Assembly (NCBI GenBank): GCA_003022815.1
Contig: PXSL01000136.1
Coordinates: forward strand, 14,404 to 23,234
Reading direction: 5' to 3'
From: Halobacteriales archaeon SW_5_68_122
Lineage (GTDB): Archaea; Halobacteriota; Halobacteria; Halobacteriales; Haloarculaceae
Length of the DNA stretch: 8,831 nt
The notes under the pieces were generated by a model. It did not search any database and was not told the origin of the DNA. It worked only from the letters and a program-made list of their open reading frames with translations. Positions within the stretch are counted from its first letter, which is position 1. Each line of letters starts with the position of its first letter. Made by a program: the position numbers and the translations under genes. Below, piece after piece: positions 1 to 6,696 of the stretch.

Positions 1-2
1 AG

Positions 3-1109
3 ACGCTCGGCTCCGGCGCCGTCGTCAACCTCGGGACGGTCCAGGGCCGCTCCGTCTCAGGCTTTCTGCCCTACGACCGCGCTGAGGGCTACGTCGAGGA
101 GGGAGACACCTACCGGCTACAGGTCGCCGTGCCGGCGCCGCCGTGGGGCGACTCGCGGCCGTCACTTGCGACGGCGCTGCGGGTGCCCGGCGGCTTAGTC
201 GAACTCCGGCGCGGCGGCGGCGACCCGAGGGGCGAGACCGCACGGATGGCGGACCTCCTGCCGGTCGACTCGCCGGAGGGGTGGGCGCCCCGGTGGTCGC
301 GGGCCGCCGAGGACGCCGACCTGGAGGCGATGGCGGCGGCGCTGGAGCGGGCGAGCGACCGCGCCGAGACCGTGATGTCGGCAATTGCGGCGGCCGACGG
401 CGACGACCCCGGCCGGATTGTCGCCCCGCAGGCCGGCGCGTGGGTGTGGTTCGGCCGCGAGTCCCGGTTCGAACTCGACGCGGTCCGCGAGCGGGTGACG
501 CCGACGATGGCCGGGCACCACCGGGTCAAGGCCGGCGACGACGACGCCAGCACCGCCGTCGACTTCCTGGAGGCGGTCTGCGGCGACGGGTCGGCCGTCG
601 GCACGGGCGGCGAGTTCCCCTTCGAGGCCGTGGCCGGCGCGTTCGGCCCGCGGGAGAGCGACCGCATCGCTATCGGCCACGGCAAGCCCGAGGGCCGGAC
701 CATCGTTCTCGGACGGGGGGAGGTGACCGAACTCGAAGCCGACGGCACCGTCACCGTCGAGCGGGCGATGACCGGCGGCGGCACCTACGACGCCCTCGGC
801 GTCGAGCGCCGCGAGGGTGATGTGGCAACGACGACGTTCGTCGAGGGCCGGTGGTGGTACCCGACGGTGTACCGGAGCGCCGACGGCGACCACCGGGGCA
901 CCTACGTCAACGTCTGTACGCCCGTCGAGGTGTTCCCCGACTGTGCGCGATACGTCGACCTCCACGTCGACGTGGTGAAGACGCCCGACGGCGAGGTGCG
1001 CCGAGTCGACGACGACGAACTCGACGCGGCCGTCGAAGCGGGCGACGTGCCGGACCCGCTGGCCGAGCGGGCCCGTGAGGTGGCCAGTTCCATCGAGAAC
1101 GCCCTCTAG
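3..1109 (+). CDS. fau-1: FAU-1 family ribonuclease / AU-rich RNA-binding protein (5' end cut off by the window)
   Basis: The reading frame is open from the first bases, so the true start lies upstream. The GTG at 129 is only an internal Val codon. 368 residues are visible. The first part (TLGSGAVVNLGTVQGRSVSGFLP) looks like the end of an S1-like RNA-binding fold. The C-terminal third is a DUF402-type domain: a GGGTYDALG stretch, then EGRWWYPTVYR, GTYVNVCTPVE and YVDLHVDVVKTPDGE, ending in an acidic helix with DDDELDAAVEAG. In this family (FAU-1, related to the RNase E/G fold) the protein binds AU-rich RNA and, in Thermococcales, is reported to help mature 5S rRNA; a similar cytoplasmic RNA-processing role here is inferred. 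Third positions are almost all G/C, as in the neighbours. The stop codon overlaps that of the convergent LVIVD gene. I am confident of the family and less sure of the exact RNA substrate. Confidence 0.87.
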   Translation, partial: TLGSGAVVNLGTVQGRSVSGFLPYDRAEGYVEEGDTYRLQVAVPAPPWGDSRPSLATALRVPGGLVELRRGGGDPRGETARMADLLPVDSPEGWAPRWSRAAEDADLEAMAAALERASDRAETVMSAIAAADGDDPGRIVAPQAGAWVWFGRESRFELDAVRERVTPTMAGHHRVKAGDDDASTAVDFLEAVCGDGSAVGTGGEFPFEAVAGAFGPRESDRIAIGHGKPEGRTIVLGRGEVTELEADGTVTVERAMTGGGTYDALGVERREGDVATTTFVEGRWWYPTVYRSADGDHRGTYVNVCTPVEVFPDCARYVDLHVDVVKTPDGEVRRVDDDELDAAVEAGDVPDPLAERAREVASSIENAL

Positions 1110-2442
1110 TCGCGGAGCCGCCGGATCAGTGCCGCCAGGCCGAGGCCCGCGGCGCCGGCGGCGGCGCCGAAGCCGGGGCCGTCGCCCTCCGAGGCCGGCG
1201 TTCCGGAACCGGTCTCGTCGGTCGCCGTCGGGGTCGATGTCGGCGTCGGCGTCGGCGTCGGGGGTGCGTCCTCGATGGCCGGGAACGTGTATATCGCCGC
1301 TCCCTTCTCGGGGGAGTCCCGCGAGAAGTCCCGCCAGCTACTGGCGACGACGTGGTCGCCGGCGCCCTGGGCGGTCCAGAAGTCCGTCGTCGCCGAGTCC
1401 CGCCAGTGGCCGAGTTCGCGGGGGGCGGTCGGGTCGGAGACGTCGTGGACCCTCACGCCGCCCCGGTACCAGGAACTGTAGAGGCGATCGCCGACGAAAT
1501 CGAAGTTGTGGGCGGTGGTCCAGGCCCCGGCGAACGTCGGGTCGTCGGTCGGCGGCGCCTCAATGCGGCTCAGGCGCTCGCCGGCCTCGCGGTCCCACAG
1601 TTCGACGCCGCCGACGGCGTCGGCGCCGGCGTCCTCGTCGGCGGCCCACGCCTCCTCGTTGAGCGCGAGCAGCGACCCCTCGGCGCCGCGTCGTGGCATC
1701 GCGAAGTGGTCGTTGCCGGGGCGCGTGAACCGGGCCTCCCGGAGGTCGGCGCTCGAGCCGACGTCGGCCATCGCCCCGGGGTCCCGGCCACGGAGGCTCC
1801 CGAGCGCCGTCGGGTCTGCGGGGTCCGAGACGTCGACCAGCCACGTTCCCGCCTCCCAGTAGGAGCAGTAGGCGACGCCGTCGGCGACCCACACGTCGTG
1901 AATCTGCCGGAGGCCGGAGTGCGCGACGGCCCACCGGTCGTCGGCGTTGAGCACTGACCACCGGCCGACCTCCTCGCCCGTCTCTATGTCGACACAGACC
2001 AACGGGTTCCGGTCGCGGTCATTGGCACAGAGGTACAGCGTCTCGCCGTCGGTGTCGAGATTGTGGTGGAAGAACTCCGTCTCGTGGACGAGAACCCGCT
2101 CCGGGTCGGCCGGGTCGGTCACGTCGAAGACGACGGCGGCGTAGGGGGCGTCCTCGAGCGGTCCGCCCGGGCCGGCCAGCGCGTAACGGTCGCCGCCGAA
2201 CTTGCCGTCGAAGATGTCCGCCAGCGGTCCGTCGGGGTGGTCCGGGAGGAGGTTCCGCCGCTCAGCCAGCAGTTCCGGGGCCGCCGGGTCCGAGAGGTCG
2301 ACGGTCGCAAAGCCGTCCGTCGCCGCGACGTAGGCGACCCCGTCGTCGACGACCAGTTCCTTCGCGCCGGGCAACGCCAGCCGCCGACCCCGACCGAGGT
2401 GAGCGTCGCGGCACCGACACGGAGAACGTCGCGTCGTCGCAT
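1106..2442 (-). pseudogene. Secreted LVIVD-repeat (beta-propeller-like) protein with Tat signal and PGF-CTERM anchor, frameshifted near the N-terminus
   Basis: The ATG at 2442 has a GGTG Shine-Dalgarno four bases upstream (2447-2450) and begins a Tat signal: MRRRDVL, then a hydrophobic AATLTSVGVGG. That frame loses sense at about 2377-2395. The adjacent frame then runs intact to the TAG at 1106-1108, beginning LALPGAKELVVDDGVAYV. The body has LVIVD-type repeats (VAYVAATDGFATVDLSDP; VAYCSYWEAGTWLVDVSDP; RLYSSWYRGGVRVHDVSDP). A Pro-Thr spacer and a PGF-CTERM tail (DGPGFG, hydrophobic stretch, RRLRD) follow. In the family this predicts export by Tat and processing by archaeosortase A to a lipid-anchored surface protein; the ligand is unknown. 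The body frame can start from a GTG at 2449, giving 447 aa, but that version has no signal peptide, so I prefer 2442 plus a lesion. It may be a real pseudogene or a sequence error. LVIVD proteins often have metal-binding or cell-surface roles, but nothing here proves one. Confidence 0.8.
1239..1262. repeat. Hexamer tandem repeat (GTCGGC) encoding the Pro-Thr spacer
   Basis: Four consecutive copies of GTCGGC (the last is GTCGGG) run from 1239 to 1262. On the minus strand they encode alternating Pro-Thr residues of the linker between the LVIVD body and the PGF-CTERM anchor. Such Thr/Pro linkers are typical just before sortase-like anchors and are often O-glycosylated. The perfect DNA repeat could change copy number in frame, altering the length of the cell-wall-spanning stalk without breaking the gene. 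Confidence 0.7.
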
Positions 2443-2480
2443 CGCCCACCTTAGGTCGGCGACACGCCTATCGGTTTCGG
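2443..2480 (-). promoter_or_regulatory. Candidate promoter and Shine-Dalgarno of the LVIVD gene
   Basis: Read on the minus strand, CCGAAACCGATAGG (2467-2480) resembles a BRE (GAAAC) followed by a weak TATA element. It is centred about 28 bases before the ATG at 2442. GGTG at 2447-2450 is complementary to the archaeal anti-Shine-Dalgarno and sits four bases from that ATG. This supports 2442 rather than 2449 as the start. The TATA match is weak. Confidence 0.35.
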
Positions 2481-2505
2481 CTCGCGATGGAGCTAAGCAC
2501 TGGTA

Positions 2506-2715
2506 GTGTTACCGTCAGGCGCGGAGGAACCGGAACTGATCGGGACGGACCCGACCACCATCTACCGGGACGAACTGGCCGTCGGGGGGCGCCGCCGGGG
2601 CCGCGGCGCGCTCGTGGCGTTCCACCGCGGCGCCGACCGCGCGATGAGCCGGCCGGTGGCCGGCGACAGGCGAGCGGGTTTCAGCCGGCGAAACTCCACA
2701 CGGTTTCATGTGTGA
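2506..2715 (+). other. Unassigned coding-like fragment (69 codons), possibly a gene remnant
   Basis: I do not recognise this protein. Between about 2518 and 2667 the frame behaves like a haloarchaeal gene: 47 of 50 codons end in G or C, the second position is much less GC-rich, and there is no stop. The residues include ELIGTDPTTIYRDELAVGG followed by an Arg/Gly-rich part and ALVAFHRGADRAMSRPVAGD. The ends do not look coding: the only start is a GTG at 2506 followed by TTA CCG TCA, with no Shine-Dalgarno. The last ten codons run into the promoter of the next gene. It could be a truncated piece of an older gene or a short unknown gene. The minus-strand alternative has weaker third-position bias. 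Confidence that it was once translated is moderate; that it is a working gene, low. Confidence 0.33.
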
Positions 2716-2735
2716 GCACACGAGACTGCAGGTGA
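2701..2735 (+). promoter_or_regulatory. Promoter element and Shine-Dalgarno for the pilin-like gene
   Basis: CGGTTTCATG (2701-2710) matches the GGTTT-(T/C)-A core also seen before uvrA and before the 6697 gene. It lies about 34 bases before the ATG at 2740. AGGTGA at 2730-2735 is an excellent haloarchaeal Shine-Dalgarno with four bases of spacing, so this gene does not rely on leaderless initiation alone. It fixes 2740 as the start. Confidence 0.5.
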
Positions 2736-2739
2736 CCGG

Positions 2740-3708
2740 ATGTCCCCGACGGACGAAACCTCCGACCGCGGGCAGATGCTCGTCATCATGGGGCTGTTAA
2801 TCGCAGTCATGCTCGTGGCGCTGGCGCTCGTGCTCAACGCCGCCATCTTCACCGAGAACCTCTCGACGAGAGAGACGACCGACTCCGAGGAACCGTCCTC
2901 CTATGCCGCCGATACCGGGTCCACCGTCGCCGACGTTTACAACCGGACGAACGACAACGACACCCGGAAAGCCGTCTACGCGAAGACGAGCTTCAACGAG
3001 AGCCTCGAGACGTGGGCCGACTCGAGGAGCGACACCGCCGCCGAGAACGGTGCCCTCTTCGAAGCCGACTGGACGACCCATGCCGGCTGGCGGCTGGAAC
3101 AGGACGAGAACCGCTCGTTCACGCCGGCCAACAACGACAGCGCAACCGCCTGGACCGTCGCCGACGGCGTCCAGAATATCTCGGCCTTCGAGTTGAACGT
3201 GAACAGAACGAAACTGTACGACAATGCCGATACCGGAGCGTTCCGACTGAACATCTCTGATGGGACGACCGACTGGAAACTGTACGTCTACCAGAACTCG
3301 ACGACCGGCAAAATAAACGTCTCCAAGGGTAACCCCACCAACTCCTCCTCGGAAAAGTGTTCCCAGACCGCGGACCGCGCTGTCATCGACCTCCGCAATG
3401 AAAACCTGACCAATAATAGCACCTGTGACGCCCTCAATTTCTCGTCGGCCGTGAGCGGGCCGCTGGTGATACGTTACGAGAACGTGAACGTCAGTGGCGA
3501 CGAGCGCGTCAACGGCACCTACACGCTCGTCGTCAACGGCTCCGACGCGGTCGACACCGCGCGGTTCAATGACCCCGGGCCGGACCCGCCGACCGCGACG
3601 GCGGTCGTGTACGCGGTACGCTACGACACCCGCTACCAGCGCAAGGAGGTCGTCCACGACGTGGAGGGCTGGCACAGCCCCCGCGCGGAGACCTACCAGC
3701 CGTCGTGA
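2740..3708 (+). CDS. DUF7261-like, pilin-type membrane-anchored surface protein with many N-glycosylation sequons
   Basis: 322 residues. A short polar N-terminus (MSPTDETSDRGQ) is followed by one hydrophobic helix at about residues 12-33 and then NAAIFTENLSTRE. This is the N-terminal pattern of the haloarchaeal DUF7261/type IV pilin-like families. The RGQ before the helix resembles a class III (prepilin-type) cleavage site, but the usual Glu at +5 is absent, so cleavage is uncertain. The rest should face outside. It holds about 19 Asn-X-Ser/Thr sequons (for example Asn68, 86, 124, 146, 171, 193, 226, 258, 266), so heavy AglB-type glycosylation is likely. It has only two cysteines, Cys207 and Cys229, which could form a disulfide. 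Its base composition is visibly less GC-rich than its neighbours (codons such as AAT, AAA and ATA occur). Related families usually lie in pilin clusters; here the gene stands alone with its own promoter. Its partner and function are unknown. Confidence 0.72.
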   Translation: MSPTDETSDRGQMLVIMGLLIAVMLVALALVLNAAIFTENLSTRETTDSEEPSSYAADTGSTVADVYNRTNDNDTRKAVYAKTSFNESLETWADSRSDTAAENGALFEADWTTHAGWRLEQDENRSFTPANNDSATAWTVADGVQNISAFELNVNRTKLYDNADTGAFRLNISDGTTDWKLYVYQNSTTGKINVSKGNPTNSSSEKCSQTADRAVIDLRNENLTNNSTCDALNFSSAVSGPLVIRYENVNVSGDERVNGTYTLVVNGSDAVDTARFNDPGPDPPTATAVVYAVRYDTRYQRKEVVHDVEGWHSPRAETYQPS

Positions 3709-3787
3709 CTGCCGGGGAGAGGGCTGAACGGCGCCGACCACCCGCCTCGCCTCGCGGACGACGCCGGACGGACGGCCGCAACCGACA

Positions 3788-3796
3788 GGGTTTCAC
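3788..3796 (+). promoter_or_regulatory. Candidate promoter core of uvrA
   Basis: GGGTTTCAC sits about 29 bases before the ATG at 3821, the spacing expected for a TATA element and a leaderless transcript. No Shine-Dalgarno precedes the ATG (CCCGGATTCA). The element resembles those before 2740 and 6697. The 112 bases between the pilin-like gene and uvrA show nothing else. Confidence 0.35.
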
Positions 3797-3820
3797 TCCG
3801 CCGGTTCGTTCCCGGATTCA

Positions 3821-6649
3821 ATGACCGACGACATCGTCGTTCGCGGGACCGTCTACGCCGAGGGCCAGCGCCGCTACATCGAGTCCCTGTCCGCCTACGC
3901 CCGCAACTTCCTCGGCCAGATGGACAAGCCACAGGTCGAGAACGTCGAGGGGCTGTCGCCCGCCATCTCCATCGGCCAGAAGAACGCCGCCAACAACCCC
4001 CGCTCGACGGTCGGCACCGTCACCGAACTCCACGACTACCTCCGGCTGCTGTACGCTCGCGTCGGCACGCCGCACTGTCCGGAGTGCGGCCGCGAGGTGG
4101 GCGAACAGAGCGCCCAGCAGATGGTCCGCCGACTGCTGGAGCTGCCGGAGGGCACCCGCGCGAAGCTCTGTGCCCCGGTCGTCCGCGACCAGAAGGGCGC
4201 CTTCGCCGAACGCTTCGAGGAACTGCGCGGCGAGGGCTACACCCGAGTCGAGGTCGACGGCGAGGAGTTCGACCTCTCGATGGAGACGCCCGACCTGGAC
4301 GAGAACTACGACCACACGATCGACGCCGTGGTCGACCGGGTGAAGCTCCGCGAGTCGGACCGCTCGCGGGTCACCGACTCCGTCGAGACCGCCCTCGAGG
4401 AGGCCGACGGCGTGCTGAAGGTGGTGCTGCCGGACCCCCCCGAGGGCGTCGATGTCGGCACCGAGTCCCGCTCGACCGGGGACCTGGCGGGGGGCGGGGA
4501 CGACCGCGCCGTCGTCGAGTTCTCCGAGGAACTGGCCTGCACCGTCTGCGGCATCGACCTGCCGGAGATCGAGACCCGCTCCTTTTCGTTCAACTCGCCG
4601 CACGGTGCCTGCCCCGAATGCGAGGGCATCGGCGAGACCAAGGAGGTCGACGAGGATCTGGTCGTTAGGGACCCCTCGAAGCCCATCAAGGACGTGTTCG
4701 AGGCCTGGAGCTACAACCGGTCGTACTACCGGACCCGCCTCGATTCGGTGGCGGCCCACTTCGGCGTGAGCGTCAGGACGCCGTTCGAGGAGCTGGACCC
4801 CGGCGTTCGGGAGCAGTTCCTCTACGGCACCGACGAGCAGGTGGTGTTCGAGCGCCGCACGAAGAACGGCACCCGGCGCAAGGAGAAGCGCTTCGAGGGC
4901 GTGGTTCCGAACCTCGAGCGCCGCTACGTCGAGACGGATTCGGACGGCACCCGCGACCACATCGAGAACTACATGGCGACGACGACCTGTCCGGCCTGCG
5001 ACGGGACCCGGCTGAAGCCCGAATCGCGGGCGGTGCTGGTGGCCGGCACCTCCATCACCGAGGTCAACCAGATGTCCATCGGCGACGCCTTAGAGCACTT
5101 CGAGGGGCTGGACGCCGACCTCGACAACCGCGAGCGGACCATCGCCGAGGAAATCCTCAAGGAGATCCGCGCCCGGCTGGGCTTCATGGAAGAGGTCGGC
5201 CTGGAGTACCTGACGCTGGACCGGGAGGCGGCGACGCTGTCTGGCGGCGAGAGCCAGCGCATCCGGCTGGCGACGCAGGTCGGCTCCGGGCTGGTCGGCG
5301 TGCTGTACGTCCTCGACGAGCCCTCCATCGGCCTCCACCAGCGGGACAACGACAGACTGCTGGACACCCTGGAGGGGCTCCGCGACCTGGGTAACACGCT
5401 GGTCGTCGTCGAGCACGACGAGGAGACGATGTGGCGGGCCGACAACGTCATCGACATGGGTCCCGGGCCGGGCAAGCGCGGCGGCGAGGTCGTCGTCAAT
5501 GGCGATGTCGAGGACGTGATGGACGCCAACGGCTCCGTGACGGGCGACTACCTCGCCGGCCGCCGGACGATTCCGGTACCGGACGTTCGTCGTGATGCCG
5601 ACGGCTACCTGACCGTCCGGGGCGCCCGCCAGCACAACCTCAAGGATCTCGACGTGGAGTTCCCGCTGGGCTGTTTCACGACGATCACCGGCGTCTCCGG
5701 CTCCGGGAAGTCAACGCTGTTGCACGAGATACTGTACAAGGGGCTGGTGCGGCGGATGAACGACACCGACGTCAACCCCGGCGACCACGACGCCATCGAC
5801 GGCATCGAGGAGATAGAGACGGTCCGACTCATCGACCAGTCGCCCATCGGCCGGACGCCCCGCTCGAACCCCGCCACCTACACCGGCGTGTTCGACCACA
5901 TCCGGGAGCTGTTCGCCGAGACGAAGCTCGCCAAACAGCGCGGCTACGCGAAGGGCCGCTTCTCGTTCAACGTCAAGGGCGGCCGGTGTGAGTCCTGCGG
6001 CGGCCAGGGCACCGTCAAGATAGACATGAACTTCCTGTCGGACGTCTACGTGCCCTGCGAGGAGTGCGAGGGGGCGCGCTACAACGACGAGACCCTGGAG
6101 GTCACCTACAAGGACGCCACCATCTCGGACGTGCTGGACATGGAGGTCGACGAGGCCTACGAGTTCTTCGAGGGCCACTCGGGCATCCGCCGGCGGCTGG
6201 AGCTGCTGAAGGCCGTGGGGCTGGGGTACATGCGGCTCGGCCAGCCGTCGACGACGCTGTCCGGCGGGGAGGCCCAGCGGGTGAAGCTCGCCGAGGAACT
6301 GGGCAAGAAGGACTCGGGGGACGCGCTGTACCTGCTGGACGAGCCGACCACCGGCCTCCACAGCGAGGACGAGCGGAAGCTCATCGACGTGCTCCACCGG
6401 CTGGTCGACGACGGCAACACCGTCGTCGTCGTCGAGCACGAACTCGACATGGTGAAGAACGCCGACCACATCGTCGACCTCGGCCCGGAGGGCGGCGAGG
6501 GCGGCGGCAACGTCGTTGCGGCGGACACTCCGGAAGCGGTCGCCGAGACGGACACCTCCCATACCGGCCGGTACCTCCGCGATTTGCTACCGGCCGTCGA
6601 CCTCGAGGGGCCGCGCGGCGGGCGAAGCCGGGCCGCCGGCGACGACTGA
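3821..6649 (+). CDS. uvrA: UvrA, excinuclease ABC subunit A, lacking the N-terminal Walker A motif
   Basis: 942 residues. UvrA is the dimeric tandem-ABC ATPase that finds bulky DNA damage and loads UvrB in nucleotide excision repair. Visible in order: a zinc module with Cys240/243 and Cys264/267; a further CxxC pair at 390/393; ABC signature LSGGES (473-478) and Walker B VLYVLDEPS (494-502) of the first ATPase; then the second ATPase with Walker A GVSGSGKST (624-632), zinc finger Cys723/726-Cys746/749, signature LSGGEA (813-818) and Walker B YLLDEP (837-842). The first ATPase is broken: MTDDIVVRG runs directly into TVYAEGQRRY, whereas family members have about 36 more residues there, including GLSGSGKSS. 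The frame is kept, so this looks like a roughly 108-base in-frame deletion, and the length fits that (haloarchaeal UvrA is usually near 980). Any start further upstream would not restore the motif. The identity is certain; whether the protein works is not. Confidence 0.96.
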   Translation: MTDDIVVRGTVYAEGQRRYIESLSAYARNFLGQMDKPQVENVEGLSPAISIGQKNAANNPRSTVGTVTELHDYLRLLYARVGTPHCPECGREVGEQSAQQMVRRLLELPEGTRAKLCAPVVRDQKGAFAERFEELRGEGYTRVEVDGEEFDLSMETPDLDENYDHTIDAVVDRVKLRESDRSRVTDSVETALEEADGVLKVVLPDPPEGVDVGTESRSTGDLAGGGDDRAVVEFSEELACTVCGIDLPEIETRSFSFNSPHGACPECEGIGETKEVDEDLVVRDPSKPIKDVFEAWSYNRSYYRTRLDSVAAHFGVSVRTPFEELDPGVREQFLYGTDEQVVFERRTKNGTRRKEKRFEGVVPNLERRYVETDSDGTRDHIENYMATTTCPACDGTRLKPESRAVLVAGTSITEVNQMSIGDALEHFEGLDADLDNRERTIAEEILKEIRARLGFMEEVGLEYLTLDREAATLSGGESQRIRLATQVGSGLVGVLYVLDEPSIGLHQRDNDRLLDTLEGLRDLGNTLVVVEHDEETMWRADNVIDMGPGPGKRGGEVVVNGDVEDVMDANGSVTGDYLAGRRTIPVPDVRRDADGYLTVRGARQHNLKDLDVEFPLGCFTTITGVSGSGKSTLLHEILYKGLVRRMNDTDVNPGDHDAIDGIEEIETVRLIDQSPIGRTPRSNPATYTGVFDHIRELFAETKLAKQRGYAKGRFSFNVKGGRCESCGGQGTVKIDMNFLSDVYVPCEECEGARYNDETLEVTYKDATISDVLDMEVDEAYEFFEGHSGIRRRLELLKAVGLGYMRLGQPSTTLSGGEAQRVKLAEELGKKDSGDALYLLDEPTTGLHSEDERKLIDVLHRLVDDGNTVVVVEHELDMVKNADHIVDLGPEGGEGGGNVVAADTPEAVAETDTSHTGRYLRDLLPAVDLEGPRGGRSRAAGDD

Positions 6650-6663
6650 GCGCCGCGCCCCAC

Positions 6664-6673
6664 CGGTTTTATG
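6664..6673 (+). promoter_or_regulatory. TATA-type promoter of the multi-pass membrane protein gene
   Basis: CGGTTTTATG lies about 28 bases before the ATG at 6697, a classic haloarchaeal position and sequence for a TATA element with a leaderless transcript. No Shine-Dalgarno is present before the ATG (GAGGTCCGGAT). It suggests the gene is transcribed separately from uvrA, although only 47 bases separate them. Confidence 0.5.
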
Positions 6674-6696
6674 TCGGCGCTGGATGAGGTCCGGAT

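Noticed and set aside
143..820. Arg-rich 225-codon frame overlapping FAU-1
   Set aside because: The Arg/Gly-rich composition is typical of an out-of-frame reading of GC-rich coding DNA. FAU-1 explains the region.
1352..1957. Plus-strand 201-codon frame opposite the LVIVD gene
   Set aside because: The minus strand encodes clear LVIVD repeats, so this is its antisense shadow.
2498..2508. CACT-GGT-AGTG inverted repeat between the LVIVD gene and the orphan fragment
   Set aside because: The arms are only four bases with a mismatch beyond them, too short to support an operator or terminator.
2797..3741. 314-codon minus-strand open frame opposite the pilin-like gene
   Set aside because: The plus strand has a good Shine-Dalgarno, a membrane helix and sequons. 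The antisense product is a Val/Gly/Arg-rich shadow without a start signal.
3818..4960. 380-codon open frame on the minus strand inside uvrA
   Set aside because: It lies opposite a certain UvrA gene. Long antisense frames are expected in GC-rich DNA with few stop codons, and its residues show no recognisable domain.
5711..6562. 283-codon minus-strand open frame in the second half of uvrA
   Set aside because: This is a shadow of the conserved UvrA ATPase 2 coding region.
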